Positions 1 to 8,710 of a stretch of DNA of 64,000 nucleotides are shown here, piece after piece. The notes under the pieces were generated by a model. The model did not search any database and was not told the origin of the DNA. It saw only the letters and a program-made list of their open reading frames with translations. Source of the DNA: Methylobacterium dankookense (GTDB lineage Bacteria; Pseudomonadota; Alphaproteobacteria; Rhizobiales; Beijerinckiaceae); contig NZ_CABFVH010000011.1 in assembly GCF_902141855.1 (NCBI RefSeq), positions 62,001 through 126,000 on the forward strand. The letters run 5' to 3'. Position numbers and translations under genes: made by a program. The number at the start of each line of letters is the position of its first letter. The first letter of the stretch is position 1.

Positions 1-458
1 CGGCGCATCTCGTCCCAGGCGGTCACGCCGGCCTGCACCGACTCGGCGGCGCGACGGGCGCGGATCGACTGCGAGCGCTCGACCGCGATGGTGAGGTCCT
101 CGGCGAGCGTCACGACGAGGTCGGCGATCTCCTGGTCGAGCTTGCCGATCACCGCGGCATTGCGCGACTCGACGCGGCGGGCGAAGGCGGAGCGCATCTT
201 GGCGAAATCCGCCGCGGTCGCCCGGGCGTAATTGATCGACATGAGCGACTCGTCGTAGGTCCGGTGGACGAGGTCGCCGACCTGCTGGATGCCCCCGATC
301 GCGTAGAGACCGAGCGCGCCGGTGATCAGGCTCATGGTCAGGAAGGCGAACAGGATCCGGCCGCGGATCGTGGAGACCGCGTCGGAGACGCTCCGCCCGA
401 GCGCGCTTGCGCGCTGGCTCAGGGGGGCGATCGGCCCTGTCGTCCGATAAGGGGTCAA
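1..458 (-). CDS. N-terminal part of a membrane-anchored sensor (chemoreceptor- or cyclase-like), cut by the window edge
   Basis: Only about the first 152 residues lie in the window. They show a short polar N-terminus, one clear membrane segment (ILFAFLTMSLITGALGLYAI) and then a helical, charged sensory region of the kind found in four-helix-bundle ligand domains. The expected output part (HAMP plus methyl-accepting, cyclase or kinase domain) is beyond position 1, so the class cannot be decided. No ATG is available in this frame; I chose a TTG at 458, with another TTG further upstream and no strong ribosome site for either. The gene is divergent from the cupredoxin at 660. Confidence 0.55.
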   Translation of the reverse strand, partial: MTPYRTTGPIAPLSQRASALGRSVSDAVSTIRGRILFAFLTMSLITGALGLYAIGGIQQVGDLVHRTYDESLMSINYARATAADFAKMRSAFARRVESRNAAVIGKLDQEIADLVVTLAEDLTIAVERSQSIRARRAAESVQAGVTAWDEMR

Positions 459-659
459 GTCAGGCTCTGTCGGTTGGGCCAGGTCCCATGAAAATCGACG
501 CAAGACCTTAAGATGGAATTAGCCGCGCGGCCGCGCATTCGGCGCGATCCACTGCACGCAGGAGAACGTTTTTCGGTCCGCAACCTGAAAGAATTCGTCA
601 ACACATTGCATCCTAGTCATCGCATGCGCGCCCGATCAGGCGGGCGGACGAGGATTTCC

Positions 660-1025
660 ATGCGCCTCACCGGCCCTCACACCCGTCCGGGCGGACTCGT
701 CGCGCTGGCGGCCTGCTTCGCCGCGATCCTGGCCGCCGGCTCGCTCCTGGCGACCCGGCTCGAAGCCTCCGGATTCCTGGTCTCGCAGAAGGGGCGCGCC
801 TTCCAGCCGGGCAGCCTCGTGATCGGCCGCGGCGACACGATCACCATCGTCAACGACGACAGCGACCTGATGCATCACGCCTATATCGAATCCGAGGCGT
901 TCAGCTTCGATTCCGGCGATCAGGCACCCGGCAGCCGCACGGCGATCACCTTCCCGAAGAGCGGCAGCTTCCAGGTGCTCTGCGGCATCCACCCGAAGAT
1001 GAAGTTGAACGTCCGCGTGAACTGA
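660..1025 (+). CDS. exported cupredoxin-domain (type 1 copper) protein
   Basis: A 121-residue protein with an N-terminal hydrophobic signal or anchor (about residues 11-31), followed by a plastocyanin-like domain. The likely copper ligands are visible: His72 or His73 in MHHAY, then Cys108, His111 and Met114 in the CGIHPKM loop. This is the Cys-x2-His-x2-Met order of type 1 sites. Such proteins carry single electrons in the periplasm; the partner here is unknown. The ATG at 660 is preceded by GAGGA five bases upstream, whereas the frame open further upstream lacks a signal. It stands alone, divergent from the sensor to its left. Confidence 0.75.
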   Translation: MRLTGPHTRPGGLVALAACFAAILAAGSLLATRLEASGFLVSQKGRAFQPGSLVIGRGDTITIVNDDSDLMHHAYIESEAFSFDSGDQAPGSRTAITFPKSGSFQVLCGIHPKMKLNVRVN

Positions 1026-1078
1026 GCGGCTATTCGCGCGGGACCGAGCAGGCTCTCCAACCCGCCGATCCCTTCCAT

Positions 1079-1200
1079 CCACCGCATCCTGAGGTGCCGC
1101 AGCGAAGCGAAGGCCTCGAAGGAGGCCTCAAGGGATCACGGAGCTTGCTGGAGGCCTCCTTCGAGGCTCGGCTGACGCCTCGCACCTCAGGATGAGGTGG
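1079..1200. repeat. nested palindromic intergenic element (two inverted repeats, one inside the other)
   Basis: Outer arms at 1079-1097 and 1182-1200 match at 18 of 19 bases. Inner arms at 1113-1129 and 1151-1167 are perfect over 17 bases (GCCTCGAAGGAGGCCTC and its complement). The element fills most of the 298-base gap between two convergent genes (cupredoxin and efflux adaptor), where it could fold into a cruciform or act as a bidirectional terminator. The CATCCTGAGGTG core looks like a dispersed repetitive extragenic palindrome; no second copy was noticed in this window. Confidence 0.75.
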
Positions 1201-1323
1201 ATGGGTGGGACGAGCCGAATCTCCGCATGAGGATCGGTCGATTCCATTCAAATCAGGCTCCGAGCGCGGCTCGGGCCGGCGCCTTCCACTGCGGAGCCGG
1301 CAACCGGCTCGGCGGAAGCAATT

Positions 1324-2598
1324 CTACCGATTGGCGGCCTGCAACGGCCGCTCCTGGCCGGGATCGTCCCGGCGCTCGTAGGATTGGTTGTCGCGCAGGT
1401 CGGTCGGCGGGCTGAGCACGACGCGCTCCTGGCCCGAGAGCCCCTGGTCGAGCTCGATGGTCTGGCCGAAATCGCGCTTCACCCGGACGCTGCGCCACTC
1501 GACCCGGCCGTCCTCGTTCGCGACCACGACCTGGGTGCCGCGCTGGTTGAAGACCAGCGCCTCGGACGGGATCACCACCGCCGGCTCCACCCGCGGGATC
1601 TTGAGGCTGACATAGACGTAGAGGCCGGCCCGCAGCGCCCCGTCGGGATTGGGCACGTCGACCTGGGTGGTGAGCGTGCGCGAGGCGGTCAGCAGCGCCA
1701 CCGAGGAGCGCTCGACCTGCCCGCGGAAGGTGCGGTCCGGCATCTGAGGAACCCGGATCGCCGCCTCGACGCCGGGCCGGACGCCGACGGCGGCGTTCTG
1801 CGGCACGTTCACGCTGATCCTCAGGACATCGTCGCGGTCCATGCTGAGGAGCGCGGTGCCGCCGCCATCCGCCTTGACGAGGTCGCCGACATCGACGCTG
1901 CGCGTCGTCACCACGCCGTCGAAGGGGGCGACCACGTCCTTGAAGCCCGTCAGCGCCTTGAGCCGGTCGACGGTGGCCTCCTGCGCCTTGAGATTCGCCT
2001 CGGCCACCTTCACGCCGGCTTCCGCCGCTGCGAGGTTGGCCGTCTGGCTCAGCACGCTCGCCTGAGAATTGTCCGCCGTCTGGCGCGAGGCCCAGCCCTG
2101 CGTCGCCAGCGTCGAGGTGCGGTTGTTCGTGAGGTTGGCGAGATTGACGGTGGCCCGGGCCTGATCGACCTGGGCCTTGGCCTGCAGCAGCTGCGCCCGG
2201 TTCTGGCCGACCTGCGCCTCCGCCTGGGCGAGCTGCTGGTCGAGGTCGGGGGCGGCGATGCGCAGCAGGATGTCGCCGGTCTTCACCCGCGAGCCGATGT
2301 CGACGCGGCGCTCGGCAATGTAGCCCGTGGCCCGGGCGGAGATCGCCGCGCGGGCGAAGGCCTGGGTCTCGCCGGGCAGCGTCAGGTCCACCGGCTTGTC
2401 CGTGCGCAGGGCGGCGGCGGTGCGCAGGCGCGGCACGAAGGTCTGGACCTTGCGCTGCGTCTCCGCCGCGTCGGCGCGCTGGCGCCAATGGCCGTAGCCG
2501 CCCCAGCCGACCAGCCCGAGGCCGACGAGGCCGACGAGGAGGAAGGGGGATTTTCCGGGCGGAGGCGGGATGTCGCTCGAGTCGCCGTGGGCCTTCAT
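1324..2598 (-). CDS. RND-type efflux periplasmic adaptor (membrane fusion protein)
   Basis: A 424-residue protein with an N-terminal membrane anchor (about residues 18-38). It then has a lipoyl half-motif with GYIAERRVDIGSRVKTGD, a long alanine/glutamine-rich coiled-coil hairpin (about residues 115-210), the second lipoyl half (DVVAPFDGVV) and a beta-barrel/membrane-proximal region. Adaptors of this family link an inner-membrane RND pump to an outer-membrane channel. Neither partner gene is next to it here, so it either serves a pump encoded elsewhere or its operon partners were lost. The ATG at 2598 follows a GAGGG about nine bases upstream. Confidence 0.85.
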   Translation of the reverse strand: MKAHGDSSDIPPPPGKSPFLLVGLVGLGLVGWGGYGHWRQRADAAETQRKVQTFVPRLRTAAALRTDKPVDLTLPGETQAFARAAISARATGYIAERRVDIGSRVKTGDILLRIAAPDLDQQLAQAEAQVGQNRAQLLQAKAQVDQARATVNLANLTNNRTSTLATQGWASRQTADNSQASVLSQTANLAAAEAGVKVAEANLKAQEATVDRLKALTGFKDVVAPFDGVVTTRSVDVGDLVKADGGGTALLSMDRDDVLRISVNVPQNAAVGVRPGVEAAIRVPQMPDRTFRGQVERSSVALLTASRTLTTQVDVPNPDGALRAGLYVYVSLKIPRVEPAVVIPSEALVFNQRGTQVVVANEDGRVEWRSVRVKRDFGQTIELDQGLSGQERVVLSPPTDLRDNQSYERRDDPGQERPLQAANR

Positions 2599-2853
2599 GA
2601 TCCTGCGCCCTCAGCGGTAGCACGGGTGTACGGTATACCGGAGCAGACGACCCGAACAGGGCGCCGCAAGGACGCAGCCATCGGGGATGGGGACGGAGCT
2701 GGACTGTGCACCGGTGACGGATCGTCTCGCTGGGAGGGTCGGAGAGGCCGGCACCGGAGGGCGCGGGCCGAGCCTGCGCGGGACGGGTTAGCCGGCCGCG
2801 GTTTCCGGATTATGTCCGGCGCGGCCCGTGCATTCCATCGATGGTCGGGGAGA

Positions 2854-2928
2854 TGGTGGACGGTGCAGGGATCGAACCTGCGACCTTTCCCGTGTGAAGG
2901 GAACGCACTACCGCTGTGCTAACCGTCC
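2854..2928 (-). tRNA. tRNA-Val (anticodon CAC), CCA end encoded
   Basis: The minus strand folds into a full cloverleaf. The 7-bp acceptor GGACGGU pairs with ACCGUCC, and the T arm is GCAGG-UUCGAUC-CCUGC. The anticodon stem UUCCC/GGGAA encloses the loop UUCACAC, so the anticodon is CAC and reads GUG valine codons. Discriminator A and an encoded CCA (2854-2856) complete it. Without CCA the tRNA is 72 nt. Confidence 0.95.
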
Positions 2929-3119
2929 GTGCCGGCGCGGGTCAGCGCCGAGGCATTGCCCGCGGCGCTCGGCGCCCGGGACGGGGCCTTCTAGGGCGCG
3001 ACGGGGCGCCGCGTCAAGGCTCCTGTTGGGCTTGCCCGCGCATGGTGGGCGGCGATCGGTCTCCGACACCCCCGGCGCGCTGCGTCGGGCGGTTGACAAG
3101 GCTCCGTGCACGGTGCGCC

Positions 3120-3428
3120 ATGCCGACCATGGACGAGACGCCCGAGACCGCGCGCAAGCCGCGGATCGCCATCACCTACTGCACGCGGTGCAACTGGCTG
3201 TTGCGGTCGGCGTGGATGGCGCAGGAACTCCTGTCCACCTTCGGAGAGGATCTCGGCGCGGTCGCGCTGGTTCCCTCCAGCGGCGGGGCCTTCAGCATCG
3301 TGGTGGACGGGGAGACGATCTGGGAGCGGGTCCGCGACGGCGGCTTTCCCGACGTGAAGGCGCTGAAGCAGCGCGTGCGCGACCGCCTCGACCCGAACCG
3401 CGATCTCGGTCATATCGACCGACCATGA
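3120..3428 (+). CDS. SelT/SelW/SelH (Rdx) family selenoprotein-like CxxC protein
   Basis: A 102-residue cytosolic protein with a thioredoxin-like N-terminal strand followed by Cys21-Thr-Arg-Cys24. The TYCTRCNW context and the later acidic/aromatic WERVRDGGFPDVKALKQRVRD-type segment are typical of bacterial Rdx proteins, in which selenocysteine is replaced by cysteine. The exact role of the family is not established; a thiol redox function is assumed. Its TGA overlaps the ATG of the following HWE kinase (ATGA, 3425-3428), so the two are probably translationally coupled. ATG 3129 is an alternative start. Confidence 0.8.
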   Translation: MPTMDETPETARKPRIAITYCTRCNWLLRSAWMAQELLSTFGEDLGAVALVPSSGGAFSIVVDGETIWERVRDGGFPDVKALKQRVRDRLDPNRDLGHIDRP

Positions 3429-5737
3429 ACCGACCGGCGATCACGGGGCGCGAGGAACCGGCAGGTCAGGCTGTGCCCGGAGCGATGCCCGGAGCGATGC
3501 CCGGGGCCGTGCCGGACGCCGTGCCGACCGAGCCGCCGGCCGAGGCGCGGGCGGCCGCGCAGTCCGGGGCGATCGGCGGCCGGAAGCCGGGCTGGCTCAC
3601 GCGCCGCTTCGGGAGCAACGGGTTCTCCACGCAGGTCTACCTGGTCGCGCTCGTGATCGCGCTGATCGGGCCGGGCCTGCTGTTCACGGCGATCCTGCTG
3701 ATGCGGTACGCCGCGGCCGAGCGCGCCCGGTTCGAGCAGGATGCCCGCGAGAACGTGCGCGGCATCGCCCTCTCGGTCGACCGCGACACGGCGGGCCTCG
3801 TCTCCGTGCTCCAGACGCTCGCGACGTCGCCGCGCCTGCGGGCCGGGGACTTCGACGCCTTCGATGCCCAGGCCCGGCTGGTGCGCGACGCCATCGACCT
3901 CGACATCATCCTTCGCAAGCCCGACGGGCAGCAGCTGGTGAATACCGGTGTCAAGCGCGGCGCGCCGCTGCCGGTGACCGCGCTTCCCTTCGACGCGGAG
4001 ATCGCGGCCGGCACGCAGCGCGCCATGGTCTCCGGCTACGTGCCGGGCCCGATGCCGGACCAGGCGACCTATGCCGTCGCCGTCCCCGTCATGGTGGAGG
4101 GCGACGTGCCCTTCATCCTCAGCTTCAGTGCGCCCCTCAACCGGCTCCAGGGCATCCTCGCCCGCGAGGTCGTCGAGGGCTGGACCACGGGCATCTCCGA
4201 CCGTGACCAGACGGTGCTCGCCCGGCTGCCCGATCCGGGAGCCGTGGTGGGGCGGCCCCGGCTCGGGACCTTGCGGCAGGTCCAGACCGCGACGCCGGGG
4301 GTCTGGGAGGGCAAGGACCGGCAGCGCCGGCCCGTGGTGGTGGTCGAGGCCCGCTCGCGGCTCACCGGCTGGACGGTGGGGGCGAGCATCCCGCAGACCC
4401 TGGTGGATGCCCGCCTGCGCCGCTGGACCTGGGCCTTCGGCGGCTTCGGCCTCCTCGTCCTCGCCACCTCGTCCGTGCTCGCCGTGAACCTGTGGTCGCG
4501 GGTCTCGCGGCCTCTGCGCCAGCTCGCGGCGTCCGGCCCGGCGCTCGCCCGCGGCGAGGCGATCCCCCGCATCGCCTCGCCGGTGCACGAGATCCGGCGC
4601 CTCGCCGACGTGCTCTCCGACGCCTCGCTGCGCCTGCGCACCCGCGAGGCCGAGCGCGACCGGGCGCTCGACGACGCCAAGCGCGGCCTCTCGGCCCTGC
4701 GCGAGAGCGAGGCGCGCTTCCGGCACATGGCCGATTCGGCCCCGGCGCTGATCTGGATGACGGACGAGAACGCCGAGGTCAGCTTCGTCAACATGCATTT
4801 CGACCATCTCTTCGGCATCCCGGCCGTCGAGCTGGCCAATTCCGGCTGGCGCCGGATCGTGCACCCCGATGATGTCGACGCCTTCTCCGATGCCTTCTCG
4901 GACGCTTTCGCGGCGCGCATCCCCTTCCGAACGGAAGTCCGCGTCATCGATCGCGGCGGCGCCGTGCGCTGGCTGCGCTGCGAGGGCGTGCACCGGCTCG
5001 ACGATTCCGGGCGCTTCCTCGGCTATACGGGCTGCAACGTCGACATCACCGATGCGAAGTTCGCCGAGGAGCACCTGCTGCTCCTGATCCACGAGCTGAA
5101 CCACCGCGTGAAGAACACGCTCGCCACGGTGCAGTCGATCGCCAACCAGTCCCTGCGCGGCCTCGACGGCGAAGCGGCGGACGCGGCCCGGGCCGCCTTC
5201 GAGGCGCGCCTGCTGGCGCTCGCCCGCGTCCACGACGTGCTCACCCGCGAGAGCTGGGAGGGAGCGGAGCTCGGCGCCGTGGTGGCCGACGCGATCCGCC
5301 CGCTCGAGGCCGGCGAGGCGGAGGCCTCGCGCTTCGCCGTGGAGGGTCCCTCGCTCCGCCTGCCGCCGCGCGTCGCTCTTTCCATCGCTATGGCCTTGCA
5401 CGAATTGGGCACCAACGCGGTGAAGTACGGCGCTCTCTCCTGCGAAACTGGCCACGTCTCAATCACCTGGACGGTGCGCCGCGAGGAAGAGACACGCCTC
5501 ACGCTCCGCTGGGCCGAGAGCGGCGGTCCGCTGGTGACGAAGCCGACGCGCACGGGATTCGGCTCGCGCCTGATCGAGCGTGGCCTCGCCCGGGAACTCG
5601 CCGGCGAGGTGCACCTCAACTACGAGCCGGCCGGCGTGGTCTGTACCATCGATGCGCCCGTGCCGCCGCCCGGCCTTCTGGAGCGCAAGGCCGGGATCGC
5701 GCCGCCCCGGATCGCGCCGCTCCCGTTGCCGGGCTGA
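3425..5737 (+). CDS. membrane HWE-family sensor histidine kinase with HAMP and PAS domains
   Basis: A 770-residue protein. A low-complexity Pro/Ala/Met N-terminus (built from a repeated GATGCCCGGAGC-type DNA unit) precedes a first membrane helix. An extracytoplasmic sensing region of about 240 residues and a second membrane helix (LLVLATSSVLAVNLW) follow. Next come a HAMP-like segment, a coiled coil, a PAS domain (ESEARFRHMADSAPALIWM to GYTGCNVDITD) and the HWE kinase core. The phospho-acceptor is His560 in ELNHRVKNTLATVQ, and the ATP site contains ALHELGTNAVKYGAL and WAESGGP. HWE kinases usually feed response regulators, including the general stress PhyR system; no dedicated regulator is adjacent. 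It is coupled to the upstream Rdx gene. Confidence 0.9.
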   Translation: MNRPAITGREEPAGQAVPGAMPGAMPGAVPDAVPTEPPAEARAAAQSGAIGGRKPGWLTRRFGSNGFSTQVYLVALVIALIGPGLLFTAILLMRYAAAERARFEQDARENVRGIALSVDRDTAGLVSVLQTLATSPRLRAGDFDAFDAQARLVRDAIDLDIILRKPDGQQLVNTGVKRGAPLPVTALPFDAEIAAGTQRAMVSGYVPGPMPDQATYAVAVPVMVEGDVPFILSFSAPLNRLQGILAREVVEGWTTGISDRDQTVLARLPDPGAVVGRPRLGTLRQVQTATPGVWEGKDRQRRPVVVVEARSRLTGWTVGASIPQTLVDARLRRWTWAFGGFGLLVLATSSVLAVNLWSRVSRPLRQLAASGPALARGEAIPRIASPVHEIRRLADVLSDASLRLRTREAERDRALDDAKRGLSALRESEARFRHMADSAPALIWMTDENAEVSFVNMHFDHLFGIPAVELANSGWRRIVHPDDVDAFSDAFSDAFAARIPFRTEVRVIDRGGAVRWLRCEGVHRLDDSGRFLGYTGCNVDITDAKFAEEHLLLLIHELNHRVKNTLATVQSIANQSLRGLDGEAADAARAAFEARLLALARVHDVLTRESWEGAELGAVVADAIRPLEAGEAEASRFAVEGPSLRLPPRVALSIAMALHELGTNAVKYGALSCETGHVSITWTVRREEETRLTLRWAESGGPLVTKPTRTGFGSRLIERGLARELAGEVHLNYEPAGVVCTIDAPVPPPGLLERKAGIAPPRIAPLPLPG

Positions 5738-5757
5738 TCCACGGAAGGTGTTAGCCG

Positions 5758-6645
5758 GTGGTGACGGTCGGAATCACGTTCGGCTTCGTCGACTTGGCCG
5801 ACCTGCGCATCCATCTTGCCGAGGCCGGCCCGTCCGATGGCGCGCCGACCATCCTGCTGCATGGCTTTCCTGAATTCTGGTTCGGCTGGCGTCACCAGAT
5901 CGGCCCGCTCGCCGCATCCGGCCTGCGCCTCCTCGTGCCGGACCAGCGCGGCTACAACCTCAGTGGCAAGCCGAAGGGGATCGCGGCCTACCATCTCGAC
6001 CGCCTCGCCGCCGACATCCCCGCGCTTGCCGATGCGCGCGGGATCGGTCGCTTCAACCTTATTGGACACGATTGGGGTGGCCTCGTCGCGTGGTGGATCG
6101 CCAGCTTCCACCCGGACAGGGTCGAGCGCCTCGCCATCCTCAACGCGCCGCATCCCGGCATCGCAGACGCCTATATGCGGCGTCATCCAGGGCAATGGGT
6201 GCGAAGCGCCTACGTCGCGCTGTTCCAGATCCCGCGCTGGCCCGAGGCGAGCCTGCTCGGCCGGGACTGCGCCGCCTTGCGCAATGCCCTAGCGGATACG
6301 AGCCGGCGAGGCATCTTCTCGGAGGCCGACCTCGACCGCTACGCCGCATCCTGGGTCCAGCCAGGCGCGATGACCGCGATGCTGAACTGGTATCGCGCCC
6401 TGGTCCGCCTTCCGCGCCGAGACGCGCCTCCGGTGCGGGCGCCGACCCTGGTGATCTGGGGCCGGCGCGACCACGCGCTGCAGTCCGGCCTCGCCGAGGC
6501 GAGCTTGGACCTCTGCAAGGACGGTCGCATCGTTTGGCTCCCTGAGGCGACCCATTGGGTCCAGCATGAGGAGGCTGCGCGTGTGAATGCGGTGCTCCTC
6601 GAAATCCTGGATCGACGCATCAATCCTGTGGCAGGTCCGGAGTGA
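5758..6645 (+). CDS. alpha/beta hydrolase of the epoxide hydrolase type
   Basis: A 295-residue cytosolic enzyme. The HGFPEFW oxyanion motif (from residue 35) and the nucleophile elbow GHDWGG with Asp105 as nucleophile identify the aspartate-nucleophile branch (epoxide hydrolases and haloalkane dehalogenases). The acid is likely the Asp of GRRDHAL and the base the His of THWVQHE. The HGFPEFW signature favours epoxide hydrolase over dehalogenase. The start is GTG at 5758 with GGAAGG ten bases upstream. Its 3' end overlaps the convergent gene at 6620 by 26 bases. Confidence 0.82.
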   Translation: MVTVGITFGFVDLADLRIHLAEAGPSDGAPTILLHGFPEFWFGWRHQIGPLAASGLRLLVPDQRGYNLSGKPKGIAAYHLDRLAADIPALADARGIGRFNLIGHDWGGLVAWWIASFHPDRVERLAILNAPHPGIADAYMRRHPGQWVRSAYVALFQIPRWPEASLLGRDCAALRNALADTSRRGIFSEADLDRYAASWVQPGAMTAMLNWYRALVRLPRRDAPPVRAPTLVIWGRRDHALQSGLAEASLDLCKDGRIVWLPEATHWVQHEEAARVNAVLLEILDRRINPVAGPE

Positions 6646-7018
6646 TGCCGAGGCGGTCGAGGCCCTCTTCCAGAAGATCGCTCGCATTCGGAACACCGAG
6701 CAGTTCGCGCGCCGCGCCTTCGCCCGCCGCCTCACGATCCCGGGCGAAGCGCACCGCGTCGGCCCATTCCTCCGGCTCCATGTCGCCGCGCCCGACATAG
6801 AGCAGGGCGAGGAGGTTCGCCCGCTCGTCGTCGTTGAGGCTCTCGATCGCGCCGCGGATCTCCCGCTCCGTCGCGTCGTCAGTTCCCGAGACCAGCACGT
6901 CGGTTGAGCCGTCATCGATCGGGTTCGAGCCCGAATCCGGGTCGGTGGCTCCTTCCTTCACCTCGACGGCGCGCAGTCGCAGGACAAATTCGGTGACCTT
7001 GTCGACGGCAATATCCAT
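6620..7018 (-). CDS. small acidic DUF3775-like protein
   Basis: A 132-residue, acidic, soluble protein. The centre has LNDDERANLLALLYVGRGD followed by EEWADAVRFARDR and a C-terminal LLGVPNASDLLEEGLDRLG. This arrangement matches what I recall of DUF3775, a family of unknown function in alphaproteobacteria. No signal peptide or catalytic motif is visible. Start chosen at ATG 7018. The last 26 bases overlap the end of the convergent epoxide-hydrolase-like gene, so transcripts of the two are complementary at their 3' ends. Confidence 0.75.
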   Translation of the reverse strand: MDIAVDKVTEFVLRLRAVEVKEGATDPDSGSNPIDDGSTDVLVSGTDDATEREIRGAIESLNDDERANLLALLYVGRGDMEPEEWADAVRFARDREAAGEGAARELLGVPNASDLLEEGLDRLGITPDLPQD

Positions 7019-7255
7019 GAGACGCTCCAACTGATACGGGCCCGTTCGGCGAGCATGTCCGCTCTTGAACGGATCGACCGGGGATTCGATCCCAGGAAGG
7101 TCCGGGCCTCCGAGCCGGCAACCAGCGAGGACGCGGACGGTTCGCGCTCGTCGCGGTGCCCTGCATCCGGCGAATGCAAGGGCGCAGGGAGCGATTGCCG
7201 GGTTCCGCGCGTTCCGGGCGTGAAGCGAGGCCGTGGGGAACTGGCGGGGAGGACG

Positions 7256-8710
7256 ATGATCGCCGGCATGAGGAGCGCCCACGAGACCGGAAGCTGGATG
7301 TCAGCCCTTATCGCGTGTGCCGGCTTCCTCGCCGCGCTGATGCTCGGCCTGCACGCGGCCGTTCCGGTTCCCGTGCGGGCGCAGGCGGATGCCTTGCCGC
7401 CGACATGCTTCCGGACTGGCGGCGGTACGCTGGAGATCTGCCGGGACGGGGCCGAGGCGGAGGGCGTCTTCTACGCACCGGATCCCTGCGCCTTCGCCCG
7501 CGGCGTGCAGGTTATGCGGCTCGCCACGAGCGACAGGCCGGGACCGCTTCAGGTGATCTATCACGGAGAGACGCCGCTGAACGAAGGACGCGGACAAAAG
7601 CCCTGCATCGAGCGCCGTGCCGTCGATCCGAGCGACAGCGGCGCGGTGCGGGCGGGCCGCGTGGTCGAGCAGCTCGCCACGTCGATGCCACCCAACGTGG
7701 CACGCTTGTGGGAGGATGTCCGACCCCCGGAGCGTCCGCACCGGGGCCGCGGCCGGACGGATGCCGCATCATCGTCCGCGACGGAAGTCGGCATCGGCCC
7801 ACGCGACCCGATCGTCGTGGCGGGCCGCGACTGGGCCGGCGAGGAGTACTTCCACGTCTTCCTGATCGCTACGGCCGGTGAGGGCGACCAGGCAAGACGC
7901 GTTCAGATCCAGGCGCGGACCTACGATTTCGAGACCTTCGACGTCCGGAGCCGCACAGCGGACGGGTACGGCGTCGCCTGGACCCCTTTCACGAGCGCGC
8001 GCAATCGCGTCTCCACTGGGCCGGCGGCGGTCCTCGACGAGATGGGTCGACCGATCGTTGGCAATTGCTTGGGCGAAGGTACCGATGCGCCGGGGCTCAG
8101 AGGCTCGATCAGCGTCGTCGATCAGACTTACCACTACTTCTACACCGACGTGGTGCCGGAGGATTGCCGCGAGCCCGCCGCCCAGCGGCGTACCGCGCTC
8201 TACCTTCGCACCGCCCGCGATCTCAATGCTCCGCGCGTCTGGTCGGCGCCCCGCGCGCTCGTCCAGGGATTGCCGGCGGGAAGCTTCGTACGCGTCGCTA
8301 AGGCGAAGGGAATGGAGCGCTGGGTCGTCTCCTACGCCTGCCGCCGGCCGGCCAACGCCCCGGGTGGCCCCGTCCCGGACATCTGTTTGCAATACACTGC
8401 CGACCTCTCCCTCGACGGGATCGGCCAGCTCAAGCTCTACGCGGATCCGATCGCTGCGCAGCGCTCCCCAGCCTATCTCGGCCTGCGCTCGGGCGGCGAC
8501 GGCAGCGGGCGCTACGACCGGACAGCGCATTCATGGATGACGGACCGCTACGGAAACCTCGAGACACCGAACACCTTTTCGCTCAAGGCGGGCTTCCTGA
8601 CCTGGCTGGACCGGCTCGCGCCCCGCACCGATGGCGGCGAGGCTTCGAGCCTGTACGGACGTCCGACCTATTGGGCGACCTGGACTGTCCGCTCTGTCGC
8701 GCCACGATGA
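7256..8710 (+). CDS. secreted protein of unknown function
   Basis: A 484-residue protein with an N-terminal signal peptide (hydrophobic about residues 15-40, cleavage probably after VRAQA). The mature part has several cysteines near its start (TCFRTGGG, EICRDG, PCAFARG, KPCIE) and repeated beta-rich segments such as EEYFHVFLIAT, YHYFYTDVV and RWVVSYACR. These suggest a beta-propeller-like or glycosidase-like fold, but no catalytic signature was recognised. ATG 7256 follows GGGGAGGA closely; ATG 7268 is the alternative. It is flanked by a DUF3775-like gene (divergent) and a diguanylate cyclase. Confidence 0.7.
   Translation: MIAGMRSAHETGSWMSALIACAGFLAALMLGLHAAVPVPVRAQADALPPTCFRTGGGTLEICRDGAEAEGVFYAPDPCAFARGVQVMRLATSDRPGPLQVIYHGETPLNEGRGQKPCIERRAVDPSDSGAVRAGRVVEQLATSMPPNVARLWEDVRPPERPHRGRGRTDAASSSATEVGIGPRDPIVVAGRDWAGEEYFHVFLIATAGEGDQARRVQIQARTYDFETFDVRSRTADGYGVAWTPFTSARNRVSTGPAAVLDEMGRPIVGNCLGEGTDAPGLRGSISVVDQTYHYFYTDVVPEDCREPAAQRRTALYLRTARDLNAPRVWSAPRALVQGLPAGSFVRVAKAKGMERWVVSYACRRPANAPGGPVPDICLQYTADLSLDGIGQLKLYADPIAAQRSPAYLGLRSGGDGSGRYDRTAHSWMTDRYGNLETPNTFSLKAGFLTWLDRLAPRTDGGEASSLYGRPTYWATWTVRSVAPR

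Noticed and set aside
264..491. 75-residue plus-strand frame at the left edge
   Set aside because: It lies opposite a minus-strand frame with a membrane helix and sensor-like composition and has no recognised feature.
3460..3520. Tandem DNA repeat as a regulatory array
   Set aside because: It is in frame and gives a Pro/Ala/Met low-complexity N-terminus of the kinase; no dyad symmetry.
3410..5455. 681-residue open frame on the minus strand opposite the HWE kinase
   Set aside because: Composition is Arg/Gly/Ala/Asp-rich, typical of an antisense shadow in very GC-rich DNA; the plus strand has clear kinase motifs.
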